Shown: positions 53,251 to 62,038 of the stretch, one piece after another
Layout: each line of letters starts with the position of its first letter
Numbering within the stretch: the stretch's first letter is position 1
Origin: Streptomyces acidiscabies
GTDB lineage: Bacteria; Actinomycetota; Actinomycetes; Streptomycetales; Streptomycetaceae
Direction of reading: 5' to 3'
Length of the DNA stretch: 64,000 nucleotides
NCBI RefSeq assembly: GCF_020010905.1
Contig: NZ_JAGJBY010000001.1
Span: 2,562,001 to 2,626,000 of the forward strand
Translations under genes and position numbers: made by a program
The notes under the pieces: generated by a model
Told to the model about the DNA's origin: nothing
The model's input: the letters and a program-made list of their open reading frames with translations, nothing else
Databases searched by the model: none

Positions 53251-53354
53251 CGGAATTGGTCTGCGGAACTTCCCCACTCAAGTGTGAAGTTCTCGTGTAG
53301 AGAGTTGAGCATAGTTCCGCTAACCGCCGCAATAGGGCGGACGGACCAATTCCG
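53251..53354. other. Multi-helix intergenic element (structured RNA or palindromic repeat)
   Basis: Nested complementary arms occupy 104 bp. P1 is 53251-53261/53344-53354 (11 bp perfect), P2 53263-53269/53314-53320 (7 bp), P3 53277-53281/53305-53309, P4 53291-53294/53300-53303 and a side hairpin P5 53324-53328/53336-53340. The region is less GC-rich than its surroundings and encodes no protein that I can support. It lies between convergent genes. Confidence 0.5.
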
Positions 53355-53390
53355 TTTGTGTGGATCAACAGGCCGCTGCTCGCAGGGAGT

Positions 53391-54131
53391 TCAGCCCCGC
53401 CCGACGTACGGCATCCCCGTCGCCAGCACCGTCACGAACTGCATGTTCGCCTCCAGCGGCAGCTCCGCCATGTGCCGTACGGTGCGCGCCACATCGGCGA
53501 CGTCCATCACCGGCTCCGGCGCGACCTCGCCGTTCGCCTGGAGCACCCCGGCCCGCATCCGGTCCGTCATGTCGGTCGCCGCGTTGCCGATGTCGATCTG
53601 ACTGACCGCGATGCCGTACGAACGCCCGTCCAGGGCAAGGGACTTGGTGAGCCCCGTCATCGCGTGCTTGGTCGCGGTGTACGGCGCTGATTGTGGACGC
53701 GGCGTGTGTGCGGAGATGGAACCGTTGTTGATGATCCGACCCCCTTGCGGGTCCTGCGACTTCATCAGCCGGTACGCCGAACGCGCGCACAGGAACGCCC
53801 CGTTGAGGTTCGTGTCCACGACGTGCCGCCACGCGTCGTACGACAGCTCCTCGAACGGCACGCCACCGGGCCCGAACGTCCCCGCGTTGTTGAAGAGCAG
53901 GTCGAGCCGCCCCGGTACGGCGCCGAAAACGCGTTCTACGTCTTCCTCGCTGGACACGTCCGCCCGCATGACGGAACACGCGGAGTCCGGCAACAGCTCC
54001 CGGGTCCCCTCCAGCGTCTCGTACGTACGCCCCACCAGCACCAACGACCAGCCCGCACGCCCGAGTTCGACGGCGACGGCCCGCCCGATGCCCGAACCGG
54101 CACCGGTCACCACTGCGACTTTGGAGTTCAT
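53391..54131 (-). CDS. Short-chain dehydrogenase/reductase
   Basis: A 246-residue classical SDR: TGAGSGIG near 9, NNAG near 83, Ser in NNGSISAHT near 137 and YTATKHA (YxxxK) near 151. ATG 54131 (GGAGG upstream) overlaps the stop of the Rsm22-like gene by 4 nt. Substrate unknown. Confidence 0.9.
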   Translation of the reverse strand: MNSKVAVVTGAGSGIGRAVAVELGRAGWSLVLVGRTYETLEGTRELLPDSACSVMRADVSSEEDVERVFGAVPGRLDLLFNNAGTFGPGGVPFEELSYDAWRHVVDTNLNGAFLCARSAYRLMKSQDPQGGRIINNGSISAHTPRPQSAPYTATKHAMTGLTKSLALDGRSYGIAVSQIDIGNAATDMTDRMRAGVLQANGEVAPEPVMDVADVARTVRHMAELPLEANMQFVTVLATGMPYVGRG

Positions 54132-55120
54132 GCCTCCGCAGCGTAGGCGGACCCCGGCGGCCACGGATCGCCCCACTCCGCGTCCCGCGCCGCCTTGTAC
54201 AGGTCGCCGTGCCGCTTCGTCACGGTCGTCCGCCCCAGCTCACCGTCCGCCGAGCACAGATCGAGCAGTACCTGACCCTTGCGCATCTGCGGGCGCCGTA
54301 CCACCCGAGAGGTAGCCGGGTACACCGGCAGACGTACCGCCGCGACGTACGCGAACTTCTCGTCCTCGTACGACAGCGAACCGCCCTTGACCTTACGGTG
54401 CAACGACGAACGGCTCACCCGCGCCGAGAAGTGGCACCAGTCCGTGCCGGGGACGATGGGGCAGGCGGCGCTGTGCGGACAGGGTGCGGCGATGGTGTAA
54501 CCGCTTGCGATCAGATGATCCCGCGCCTCGATGATCCGCGCGTACCCGTCCGGCGTCCCCGGCTCGACGATCACCACGGCAGTGGCCCCGCTCACCCCGG
54601 CGAGCAGCGCGGAGCGGTCGGCCGGCGTCAGCTCGTTGAGGACGTACGACACGGTCACGAGGTCGGTCCCCTCGGGCACACGCAGCGCGGTCCCGATCCG
54701 CGCCCGCTCCCAACGCACCCCCGACAACGCGGAGTTGGAGGCGGCGATCTCCCGCCCCAACGCGAGCGCGGGCTCGGCCCAGTCGAGCACCGTCACGTCC
54801 CGCTCCCCGGGCCAGACCGCCTCCACGGCCCACGTCGCGGCCCCGGTCCCGCCACCGACGTCCACATGACTCCCCGGCACCCACTCCGGAGCCGTTTCAG
54901 CAAACGCTTCCAGCGCCGAGTGCACGGCCTCGAAGGTCGCCGGCATCCGGTACGCGGCGTACGCGGCGACATCGGCACGGTCCCGCAGGATCGGCGCGGA
55001 GGTAGGGGTCGCCCCCCGGTAACTGCTGATCAGCCGCTCCACAGCCTGAGCCGCCTGCCTGGGCGGCAACCCGTCGAGAAGGGAGTCGAGGGCGGTACGG
55101 AGGGAGTCGGACGAGTTCAC
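54128..55120 (-). CDS. Rsm22-like small-subunit rRNA methyltransferase family protein
   Basis: A 330-residue protein with a Rossmann SAM motif VDVGGGTGAATW near 87 and a C-terminal four-Cys region (APCPHSAACP and DWCHF near 213-230) as in mitochondrial/bacterial Rsm22 proteins, where cysteines bind a metal or Fe-S cluster. GTG 55120. Activity on ribosomal RNA is family-level inference. Confidence 0.85.
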   Translation of the reverse strand: MNSSDSLRTALDSLLDGLPPRQAAQAVERLISSYRGATPTSAPILRDRADVAAYAAYRMPATFEAVHSALEAFAETAPEWVPGSHVDVGGGTGAATWAVEAVWPGERDVTVLDWAEPALALGREIAASNSALSGVRWERARIGTALRVPEGTDLVTVSYVLNELTPADRSALLAGVSGATAVVIVEPGTPDGYARIIEARDHLIASGYTIAAPCPHSAACPIVPGTDWCHFSARVSRSSLHRKVKGGSLSYEDEKFAYVAAVRLPVYPATSRVVRRPQMRKGQVLLDLCSADGELGRTTVTKRHGDLYKAARDAEWGDPWPPGSAYAAEA

Positions 55121-55132
55121 GTACGGATTCTC

Positions 55133-56263
55133 TCAGGTCGGGAGTACCGCCCGAGCCAACCTCGTCGCCGCCCGAGCCCTCGGCCCGCTCCCGCCCTGTC
55201 GTCGGCGCGGATGCACCGTGTTCGCCAGCAACACCAGGAACGTATCCGTAGCCCGGTCCACCACCAGCGACGTCCCCGTGAACCCCGTGTGCCCCGCCGC
55301 ACCCCGCCCCGCCAACTCGCCCATGAACCACGCCTGATCCACCGCGAACCCCAGCCCCGGCGGGTCCAGCAGCAGATCCACGTAATCGCTTCCAAGAATC
55401 CGCGCCGTCCCGTACGACCCCCCGTTCAACAGCGTCCGGCAGAACACGGCGAGGTCCTGCCCCGTCGAGAACAACCCGGCATGACCGGCCACCCCGCCCA
55501 GCGCCCACGCGTTCTCGTCGTGCACCTCACCCCGCAGCATCCCCCGGTCCGCCTTCGCCCACGGCCGCCGCTGATCCTCGGTCGCCGCGGCGCCGGGACA
55601 CGGACCGAAGTCCGTCGAGGTCATCCCCAGCGGCCGGGTGATCCCCTCGTGGATCAGGACGTCGAGCGTGCGCCCGGTGAGACGCTCCAGCAACTGTTGC
55701 AGCAACAACATGTTGAGATCGGAGTAGAGGTACGCCCCCGGCACACCCACCGGTTCCTCCGCACGCAACAGCTCCAGCCGCTCGGCGTCATCGGCGCAGG
55801 CGTACAGCGGCAACTCGGGCCGCAGCCCGGACGTATGCGTAAGAAGCTGACGCACGGTAGTCCCGTACCGCCGCAAGGCAGGAAAGTCGGGCAGGTAGGC
55901 CCCCACCCGAGCATCGATCCCGAGCCGCCCCCGCTCGATCTGCTGCACAGCGGCGACGGAGGTGAACAGCTTGGTGAGGGAGGCGAGGTCGAAGGGGGTG
56001 TCCAAGGCCATCGGCATCTGCTCGGACACCGGTAACTCGACGCCGACGCCACCCTCACCATCGTAGGAATCGAACCGCACAGCCCACCCCGCAGCCTCCC
56101 GCAGAGCAATCACCGACCCCCGCCCCGCAACCACCACCACCCCCGCCGCCCACGGATGCGGCCCAACAGTCAGCGCATGCACCTCATCCCGCAGCAACCC
56201 CAACTCCCCAGCATCCAGACAGGCCCGCGCGGCCGTATCCGGACGAAGTCTCGGTGCGCTCAG
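55133..56263 (-). CDS. Serine beta-lactamase-like hydrolase (class C/S12 fold)
   Basis: About 376 residues with the serine-hydrolase triad motifs: SLTK (SxxK), YSD (YxN-like) and a C-terminal HTGFTG (KTG-like). No signal peptide is present, so it is probably cytosolic. The start is uncertain. Family similarity begins at a CTG at 56263 that has GAGGGAG 8 nt upstream and overlaps the stop of the MFS gene; a longer frame reaches an ATG at 56323. Confidence 0.82.
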   Translation of the reverse strand: MSAPRLRPDTAARACLDAGELGLLRDEVHALTVGPHPWAAGVVVVAGRGSVIALREAAGWAVRFDSYDGEGGVGVELPVSEQMPMALDTPFDLASLTKLFTSVAAVQQIERGRLGIDARVGAYLPDFPALRRYGTTVRQLLTHTSGLRPELPLYACADDAERLELLRAEEPVGVPGAYLYSDLNMLLLQQLLERLTGRTLDVLIHEGITRPLGMTSTDFGPCPGAAATEDQRRPWAKADRGMLRGEVHDENAWALGGVAGHAGLFSTGQDLAVFCRTLLNGGSYGTARILGSDYVDLLLDPPGLGFAVDQAWFMGELAGRGAAGHTGFTGTSLVVDRATDTFLVLLANTVHPRRRQGGSGPRARAATRLARAVLPT

Positions 56264-57546
56264 TTGTCGGCTCCCTCGGTGTCGACGCGGACCTTCCCCG
56301 GACGGCACATTCCCACGAAACACCCGAGCGCCACCACGGACGCGACCACCTGGACGACGGCCATCGGGACGGCGGTGTGCTCCCCGGCGACCCCCACCAG
56401 AGGTGAAGCCACCGCCCCCACCAGGAACGACGACGTCCCCAGCAGCGCGGACGCCGACCCGGCGGAGTGCTTCGTACGCAACAACGCCAGCGTCTGAGCA
56501 TTGGGCAGGCTCATCCCCATCGCGGACATGAGAACGAAGAGCGCGGCGGCCACCGGCACGAGCCCGACCTCCCCGAACACCCCGGACGTCATCAACAGCA
56601 ACGCGACGGACGCGCCGACGATCACCAGCAGCCCCACCAGCAGCACCCGGTCCAGCCGCACCCGCCCGACCAGCACCTTCCCGTTGATCTGCCCGACGGC
56701 CATGAGCCCCACGGAGTTGATCCCGAACAGCAGGCTGTACGTCTGCGGGGAGGCCCCGTAGATCTCCTGGACGACGAACGGCGACGCGGAGATGTAAGCG
56801 AACAGCGCGGCGAACGCGAACCCACCGGTCAGCATGTAACCGGAGAAAGCGGTATCAGCAAGAAGCCCCCGCATGGCGCGCAACGCCTCACCGACCCCAC
56901 CGTCGTGCCGGTCGGCGGGCTCCAGAGTCTCCGGCAACCGCACCCACACCAGCGCGGTGAGCAGCACCCCGACCCCGATGAGGACGACGAACACGCCCCG
57001 CCAGTCCGTGAACCGCAGAATCTGCCCGCCGATCAACGGCGCGATGATCGGCGCGATCCCGGAGATCAGCATCAACGTCGAGAAGAACCGAGCCATCGCG
57101 TCACCGTCGTACAGATCACGCGTGACGGCCCGAGCGATGACGATGCCCGCAGCCCCCGCGAGCCCCTGGACGAGCCGAAAGGCGACCAGCGTCTCGACGT
57201 TCGGCGCAACAGCGCAGAGAGCGGTTGCTATCACATACACGACCAGCCCGGCGAGCAGCGGACGCCGCCGCCCCCACCGATCGCTCATCGGCCCCACGAC
57301 GAGCTGCCCGAGCGCCATGCCCGCAAGGCACGCGGTGAGCGTGAGCTGCACGGTCGCGGCCGGCGCGTGCAGGGAGTCGGTGACCTCCGGCAGCGCCGGA
57401 AGGTACATGTCCATCGACAGCGGGGGAGTGGCGGTCAGCCCGCCGAGCAGCAGCGTGACCAGCAGCCCCGTACGGCGGCGGCTGACAAGCGTCGGCGACG
57501 CGGCAGCCCGCGTCGCCTGCGATATCGGTGCCCCACCTTCAGGCAT
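56260..57546 (-). CDS. Bcr/CflA-family multidrug MFS exporter
   Basis: A 428-residue, 12-TM transporter. The TM1 signature MDMYLPALPEV, motif A GPMSDRWGRRRP and the block ISGIAPIIAPLIGG near 155 are typical of Bcr/CflA. Its stop overlaps the start region of the serine hydrolase gene, so both are probably in one operon. Confidence 0.93.
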   Translation of the reverse strand: MPEGGAPISQATRAAASPTLVSRRRTGLLVTLLLGGLTATPPLSMDMYLPALPEVTDSLHAPAATVQLTLTACLAGMALGQLVVGPMSDRWGRRRPLLAGLVVYVIATALCAVAPNVETLVAFRLVQGLAGAAGIVIARAVTRDLYDGDAMARFFSTLMLISGIAPIIAPLIGGQILRFTDWRGVFVVLIGVGVLLTALVWVRLPETLEPADRHDGGVGEALRAMRGLLADTAFSGYMLTGGFAFAALFAYISASPFVVQEIYGASPQTYSLLFGINSVGLMAVGQINGKVLVGRVRLDRVLLVGLLVIVGASVALLLMTSGVFGEVGLVPVAAALFVLMSAMGMSLPNAQTLALLRTKHSAGSASALLGTSSFLVGAVASPLVGVAGEHTAVPMAVVQVVASVVALGCFVGMCRPGKVRVDTEGADN

Positions 57547-57680
57547 GTGCCCCTCCCTCTTCTCCCGGTCCGCCCCCTATGCTCTCAGCTCGTACGGAAT
57601 GCTCGAACGTGATGTTCGGACTGTGGGACCAGGCAGGTGGCGGGCCCACGGGACTGGTGCGAGACGGAAGCGTGGCATTG

Positions 57681-58682
57681 ATGACGGCGGACAGCGTGCG
57701 GTGGGGAATCCTGGCGACCGGCGGAATAGCCGCCGCCTTCACGGCGGACCTGATCGACCTGCCGGACGCGGAGGTCGTAGCGGTCGGCTCCCGCACGGAA
57801 AACAGCGCGAAAGCGTTTGCCGAACGGTTCGGCATCCCGCGCGCGTACGGCGACTGGGCATCGCTCGCCGCCGACGACGACATCGACGTCGTGTACGTCG
57901 CCACCCCGCACTCCGCGCACCGCGCCGCCGCCGGGCTCTGCCTGGAGGCCGGGCGGCATGTCCTGTGCGAGAAACCGTTTACGTTGAACTTGCGTGAGGC
58001 CGAGGAACTCATCGCCCTCGCCCGCGACAACGACCGCTTCCTGATGGAGGCGATGTGGATGTACTGCAACCCGGTCATCCGCCGCATCAAGCAGGTCGTC
58101 GACGACGGGACGATCGGCGAAGTCCGCACCGTCCAGGCCGACTTCGGCCTCGAAGGCCCCTTCTCACCGGCCCACCGCCTGCGCGACCCCGCCCAGGGCG
58201 GCGGCGCCCTCCTCGACCTCGGCGTCTACCCGGTCTCCTTCGCGCACCTCTTCCTCGGCGAGCCCTCCGGCATCTCCGCCCGCGCGGTCCTCTCCCCGGA
58301 GGGCGTCGACCTCCAGACGGCGCTGGCCCTGTCCTGGGACTCCGGCGCGCTTGCCGCGCTGCACTGCTCCCTCGACGGCGGTACGTCCGTCTCCGCGTCC
58401 ATCACCGGCACCAAGGGCCGCATCGACATCCCGTCCGGCTTCTTCCACGCCGACCGCTTCGTCCTGCACCGCGTCGGCCGCGACCCCGAGGAGTTCGCCC
58501 ACGACCCCGCCGAGGGCCCGGCGGCGAGCTTCCGCCACGAGGCCCGCGAGGTCATGCGGGCCGTACGCGCGGGCGAGACCCAGTCCCCGCTGGTCCCCCT
58601 CGACGGCACGCTCGCGGTGATGCGCACACTGGACGCGGTCCGCGAGCAGATCGGCGTCCGGTACCCCGGAGAGCGCGCTTAA
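57681..58682 (+). CDS. Gfo/Idh/MocA-family oxidoreductase
   Basis: A 333-residue dehydrogenase: Rossmann motif WGILATGGIAAAF near 8, CEKPF near 95 and a C-terminal beta-sheet domain (PAQGGGALLDLGVYP). ATG 57681 or GTG 57672. A sugar or polyol dehydrogenase; nothing links it to the deoxysugar genes at the left edge. Confidence 0.9.
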   Translation: MTADSVRWGILATGGIAAAFTADLIDLPDAEVVAVGSRTENSAKAFAERFGIPRAYGDWASLAADDDIDVVYVATPHSAHRAAAGLCLEAGRHVLCEKPFTLNLREAEELIALARDNDRFLMEAMWMYCNPVIRRIKQVVDDGTIGEVRTVQADFGLEGPFSPAHRLRDPAQGGGALLDLGVYPVSFAHLFLGEPSGISARAVLSPEGVDLQTALALSWDSGALAALHCSLDGGTSVSASITGTKGRIDIPSGFFHADRFVLHRVGRDPEEFAHDPAEGPAASFRHEAREVMRAVRAGETQSPLVPLDGTLAVMRTLDAVREQIGVRYPGERA

Positions 58683-58691
58683 TCTGAGCGC

Positions 58692-59297
58692 ATGTCCAGC
58701 AGAACACCCGACGCCAGCCGGCGCAGCGAGACGTCCCGGCGCGCCATCTACGCGGCTGCCCTGAGCCTCGTTGCGGAAACCGGTTACACAAAAACGACGA
58801 TCGAGGGCATCGCCGCCCGCGCCGGCGTCGGGAAGCAGACCATCTACCGGTGGTGGGGGTCGAAGGCGGACGTCCTCCTGGAGGCGTTCCTCGACCTCGG
58901 CGAGCAGCAGGCGGGAGCCGAGGACGCCCCGGGCATCCCGGACACCGGCGACCTCGCCGCCGACCTCAAACTCGTCCTGCGCGCGACCATCGACAACCTG
59001 ATGGACCCCCGCTTCGACGCCCCCGCCCGAGCGCTCAGCGCGGAAGGCCTCGTCGACGAGAAACTCGGCCGGTCCGTCGTAGCAAAGTTGCTGGAACCGA
59101 ATTTCGAGTTGTACACCGAGAGGCTGCGATCCGCCGCCGACGCGGGCCAGTTGAGGCCGGGCATCGACCCCCGGATCGCCCTCGAACTCTTCGTCGCCCC
59201 CCTCGCGCAACGCTGGCTCCAGCGCACGGGAGAGCTGTCGTACGAGTACACGGACATGATCGTCGAGTACGCGCTGTACGGCATCGCGCCCCGCTGA
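58692..59297 (+). CDS. TetR-family transcriptional regulator
   Basis: A 201-residue TetR protein with HTH TTIEGIAARAGVGKQTIYRWWGSKADVL near 35-62 (read in blocks) and a TetR_C-type ligand domain. It starts 9 bp after the oxidoreductase gene and is probably co-transcribed with it. Confidence 0.92.
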   Translation: MSSRTPDASRRSETSRRAIYAAALSLVAETGYTKTTIEGIAARAGVGKQTIYRWWGSKADVLLEAFLDLGEQQAGAEDAPGIPDTGDLAADLKLVLRATIDNLMDPRFDAPARALSAEGLVDEKLGRSVVAKLLEPNFELYTERLRSAADAGQLRPGIDPRIALELFVAPLAQRWLQRTGELSYEYTDMIVEYALYGIAPR

Positions 59298-59405
59298 GCG
59301 CCACCTGTCCCCGGGTGGTGCTTATGTCCCGACAAGGCACCCCGGTTCCGCGCCGGGCGGAGCCATGAGGCATGCTGTGCCCACCACAGCGACGCGAGGG
59401 GACAG

Positions 59406-60149
59406 ATGAGCGCGGAGGCGATCGGCCGGACCGGCCTGAGGGTCAGACTCACCCAGTGGCTGCGGGGCAGCGCCCCCGAGACCGACGCCGGCGGCGAGCG
59501 CGAAGCCCTGCTGCTGGCCGTCGCCGAAGCGGGCCTCCCGATCGCGCCCGCCGCCCACCCGGCCGCCGGCTACCGCTGCTCCTGCGACCGCGTCGGCTGT
59601 CCCACCCCCGCCCGGCATCCCATCTCCTTCGCCTGGCAGACGCAGTCCACCACCGACCGCGCCCAGGTCGAACGCTGGGTACGCCACCAGCCGCAGGCCA
59701 ACTTCATCACCGCGACCGGCACCACCCATGACGTCCTCGACGTCCCCCGGCAGGCCGGCCGCGCCGCCCTCGACCGGCTCCTCGCGGCGGGCATCGAGGT
59801 CGGCCCGGTCGCCGAGTCCGACGACGGCCGCATCCTCTTCTTCACCCTCACACGGGGCACACCCGAGGACGAGGACGAGTGGTGGCCCTGCGAACTCGAC
59901 TGCCACCCCGAGACGATGGACGAACACCCCGGGCTGCGCTGGCACTGCCGGGGCTCGTACGTCCTGGTCCCACCGGCCCGCCTGCCGGGCGACGACGGAC
60001 AGTCGGTGCACTGGGTACGGGGCCCGGAGTACGCACTCCCGGACCCGCTGACCCTGCTGGAGGCGCTGACGGACGCGTGCGCGAGGTACGCGGAGACGGG
60101 GGACGGCGGAGAAGACGTAGCAACCGGTTCCTGGCCGTTGCGAACCTGA
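59406..60149 (+). CDS. Primase-polymerase-like (bifunctional DNA primase/polymerase N-terminal) protein
   Basis: A 247-residue protein with the Prim-Pol N-terminal profile: GLPIAPAAHPAAGYRC near 41, a Cys pair (CSCDRVGC), then HPISFAWQ and the FITATGTTHDVLDVP region where catalytic acidic residues usually lie. The helicase part of full primases is absent. In streptomycetes such stand-alone proteins are common and uncharacterised. Confidence 0.75.
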   Translation: MSAEAIGRTGLRVRLTQWLRGSAPETDAGGEREALLLAVAEAGLPIAPAAHPAAGYRCSCDRVGCPTPARHPISFAWQTQSTTDRAQVERWVRHQPQANFITATGTTHDVLDVPRQAGRAALDRLLAAGIEVGPVAESDDGRILFFTLTRGTPEDEDEWWPCELDCHPETMDEHPGLRWHCRGSYVLVPPARLPGDDGQSVHWVRGPEYALPDPLTLLEALTDACARYAETGDGGEDVATGSWPLRT

Positions 60150-60150
60150 G

Positions 60151-60217
60151 GTTGCTGTAACCGGTTGCTGGCAAGTTTCCGGAGCCGCAGCCCAAGCCGT
60201 TGCTGTAACCGCTTGCT
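60151..60217. repeat. Pair of 19-nt direct repeats between convergent genes
   Basis: GTTGCTGTAACCGGTTGCT (60151-60169) recurs with one mismatch at 60199-60217. The copies lie between the stops of the Prim-Pol gene and the lipoprotein gene. Function unknown. Confidence 0.5.
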
Positions 60218-60222
60218 CCCCG

Positions 60223-61203
60223 TTACTCCCCCTTCGCGCCGGTCAGCCCCTCCACCCGGCTCAGCAGAGACACCTTCCCGTCCCCGATCCCCTTCATCGG
60301 GTCCACGGCCACCGCGTTCGACACGAACTCCATCGTCAGCGACTGCTTGATCTCGCCGGTCGTCAGCGCCTTCACGCTCGCGTTCGGCGTGGGTACGGCG
60401 GTCCCGGCGGCAGCCGTCTGCTTCGTGTAGTTGTGCCCCGAGAAGAAGACGAGGGCACCCCCGTCGGCGGTACGCAGCGCGACCGGCCGGTAGTCGCTGT
60501 CGTTCAGCGCCTCGTCGAGATACTGCGTCGCGAGCCCCGGCCGCGTGGCCTTGTCCCGAGTGGCCCGCAGCGCGCTCGTGTACGTCCCGTCGGCGAAGGC
60601 ACCTTGCCCGGTCCGCAGATAGTCCGCGTACGCGGCGCTCAACTTGTCGGTGGAGACGGCGAGTTCGGGCGAGACGGCCGGTACCTCCTCGGCGTACCCC
60701 TGCGCGTCCCGCTTGAGCGCGGGCAGCTTCCCCGGCGCGACCAGCGTCAGGAACGCGGCCTGCCACGGCTCGGCGACGTCGTTGCGCGTGAACACCATGA
60801 CCCAGCGCGACGTCCCGCCCCGGTTGGCCTGCGAGTCGGCGACGAACCAGCGCGGCCAGCCGGCCTTCTTCGGGATCGTGACCTGGACGTCCGACAGCGC
60901 CAGCGGCTGGTGGTTCGGGTTGCCGCCGGGGTCGGTGATCTTCCCGGCCTTCAGCCGCGCCGCGTCGATGACGCCGAGCGGGCCGGTCGTGTAGTCGGCG
61001 TCCAGCGAACTGTCGTACGCCTTGTCGGCCTTGTTGTAGGCCGCCGTGAACTCCTGGACCGCCTGGGCGGCTTCGGCCGGGGTGGTGGTCGGGACGACCT
61101 CGCGTTCCCCGTGGACCACCACACAACCACTCGCCGTGAGGGACACACCGGTCAGTACGACCGCTATGAGCGCGTTCCGGTCACGCCTGCGCAGCCTGAT
61201 CAT
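60223..61203 (-). CDS. Lipoprotein of the efe operon region
   Basis: A 326-residue protein with a lipoprotein signal and lipobox LTASGC (Cys near 27). The mature domain is alpha/beta with a long N-terminal helix (EAAQAVQEFTAAYNKADKAYD). ATG 61203 lies 23 bp inside the end of efeU, so it is coupled to the iron-uptake operon. I do not recognise a defined function. Confidence 0.8.
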   Translation of the reverse strand: MIRLRRRDRNALIAVVLTGVSLTASGCVVVHGEREVVPTTTPAEAAQAVQEFTAAYNKADKAYDSSLDADYTTGPLGVIDAARLKAGKITDPGGNPNHQPLALSDVQVTIPKKAGWPRWFVADSQANRGGTSRWVMVFTRNDVAEPWQAAFLTLVAPGKLPALKRDAQGYAEEVPAVSPELAVSTDKLSAAYADYLRTGQGAFADGTYTSALRATRDKATRPGLATQYLDEALNDSDYRPVALRTADGGALVFFSGHNYTKQTAAAGTAVPTPNASVKALTTGEIKQSLTMEFVSNAVAVDPMKGIGDGKVSLLSRVEGLTGAKGE

Positions 61204-62035
61204 CAGGTGACTTCACCTTCCTTTTCCCGGAGGCGAACCCTACCGGGGCGAGGAAGATCGCGAGCGTCGGGACCAGGTACAGGAGCCACACCGTGACCTG
61301 GAGCACGGTCGGATCCGGCTGGAAGTTGAACACCCCCTTGAGCAGCGTCCCGTACCAGCTGTCCGGCTCGATCGTGTCACTGATGTCGAACGCCAGCTTG
61401 TTCAGGCCGGGCAGCCACCCCGCCTCCTGCAAGTCGTGGAATCCGTAGGCGAGTACGCCCGCCGCGACGACGACCAGCATCCCCCCGGTCCACGTGAAGA
61501 ACTTGGCGAGATTGATCCGCAGCGCACCCCGGTAGAACAGCCAGCCGAGCAGTACGGCGGTGGCGAGCCCAAGTCCCGCTCCGACCAAGGGCCTTGGTGT
61601 CCCGTCCCCGGCGGCGTGCACGGACGTCCAGATGAACAGGGCCGTCTCCAGGCCCTCCCGGCCGACGGCGAGGAACGCGGTCGCGACCAGCGCGCCCGTG
61701 CCCATCGCGAGCGCGGCGTCCAACTTGCCGTGCAGCTCGGCCTTCAGGTGCCGCGCGGTGCGCCGCATCCAGAACACCATCCACGTCACGAGCCCGACCG
61801 ACACGACCGACAGCGACCCGCCGAGCGCCTCCTGCGCCTCGAACGTCAGCTCCTGCGACCCGAATTCGAGCGCGGACCCGAACGCGAGGGCGATCACGAC
61901 GGCCGTGGCGACCCCGAGCCAGATCGGCTTCAGCGCGTCCCTGCGGCCGGTCTTGACGAGGTACGCGATGAGGATGCAGACGACGAGGCTGGCTTCCAGC
62001 CCTTCCCGCAGCCCGATCAAGTAGTTGGAGAACAC
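61181..62035 (-). CDS. efeU: EfeU: FTR1-family ferrous/ferric iron permease
   Basis: A 284-residue membrane protein with about seven TM helices. The two iron-motif helices read LREGLEASLV near 8 and GREGLETALF near 124 (REGLE in both), the FTR1 signature. GTG 62035 lies 3 bp after the efeB stop. It transports iron supplied by EfeO and EfeB. Confidence 0.95.
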   Translation of the reverse strand: MFSNYLIGLREGLEASLVVCILIAYLVKTGRRDALKPIWLGVATAVVIALAFGSALEFGSQELTFEAQEALGGSLSVVSVGLVTWMVFWMRRTARHLKAELHGKLDAALAMGTGALVATAFLAVGREGLETALFIWTSVHAAGDGTPRPLVGAGLGLATAVLLGWLFYRGALRINLAKFFTWTGGMLVVVAAGVLAYGFHDLQEAGWLPGLNKLAFDISDTIEPDSWYGTLLKGVFNFQPDPTVLQVTVWLLYLVPTLAIFLAPVGFASGKRKVKSPDDQAAQA

Positions 62036-62038
62036 CGG

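Noticed and set aside
57681..58682. Second NDP-sugar 3-ketoreductase of the polyketide pathway
   Set aside because: It is almost 28 kb from the cluster border, next to an unrelated TetR gene; the Gfo/Idh fold alone is not evidence.
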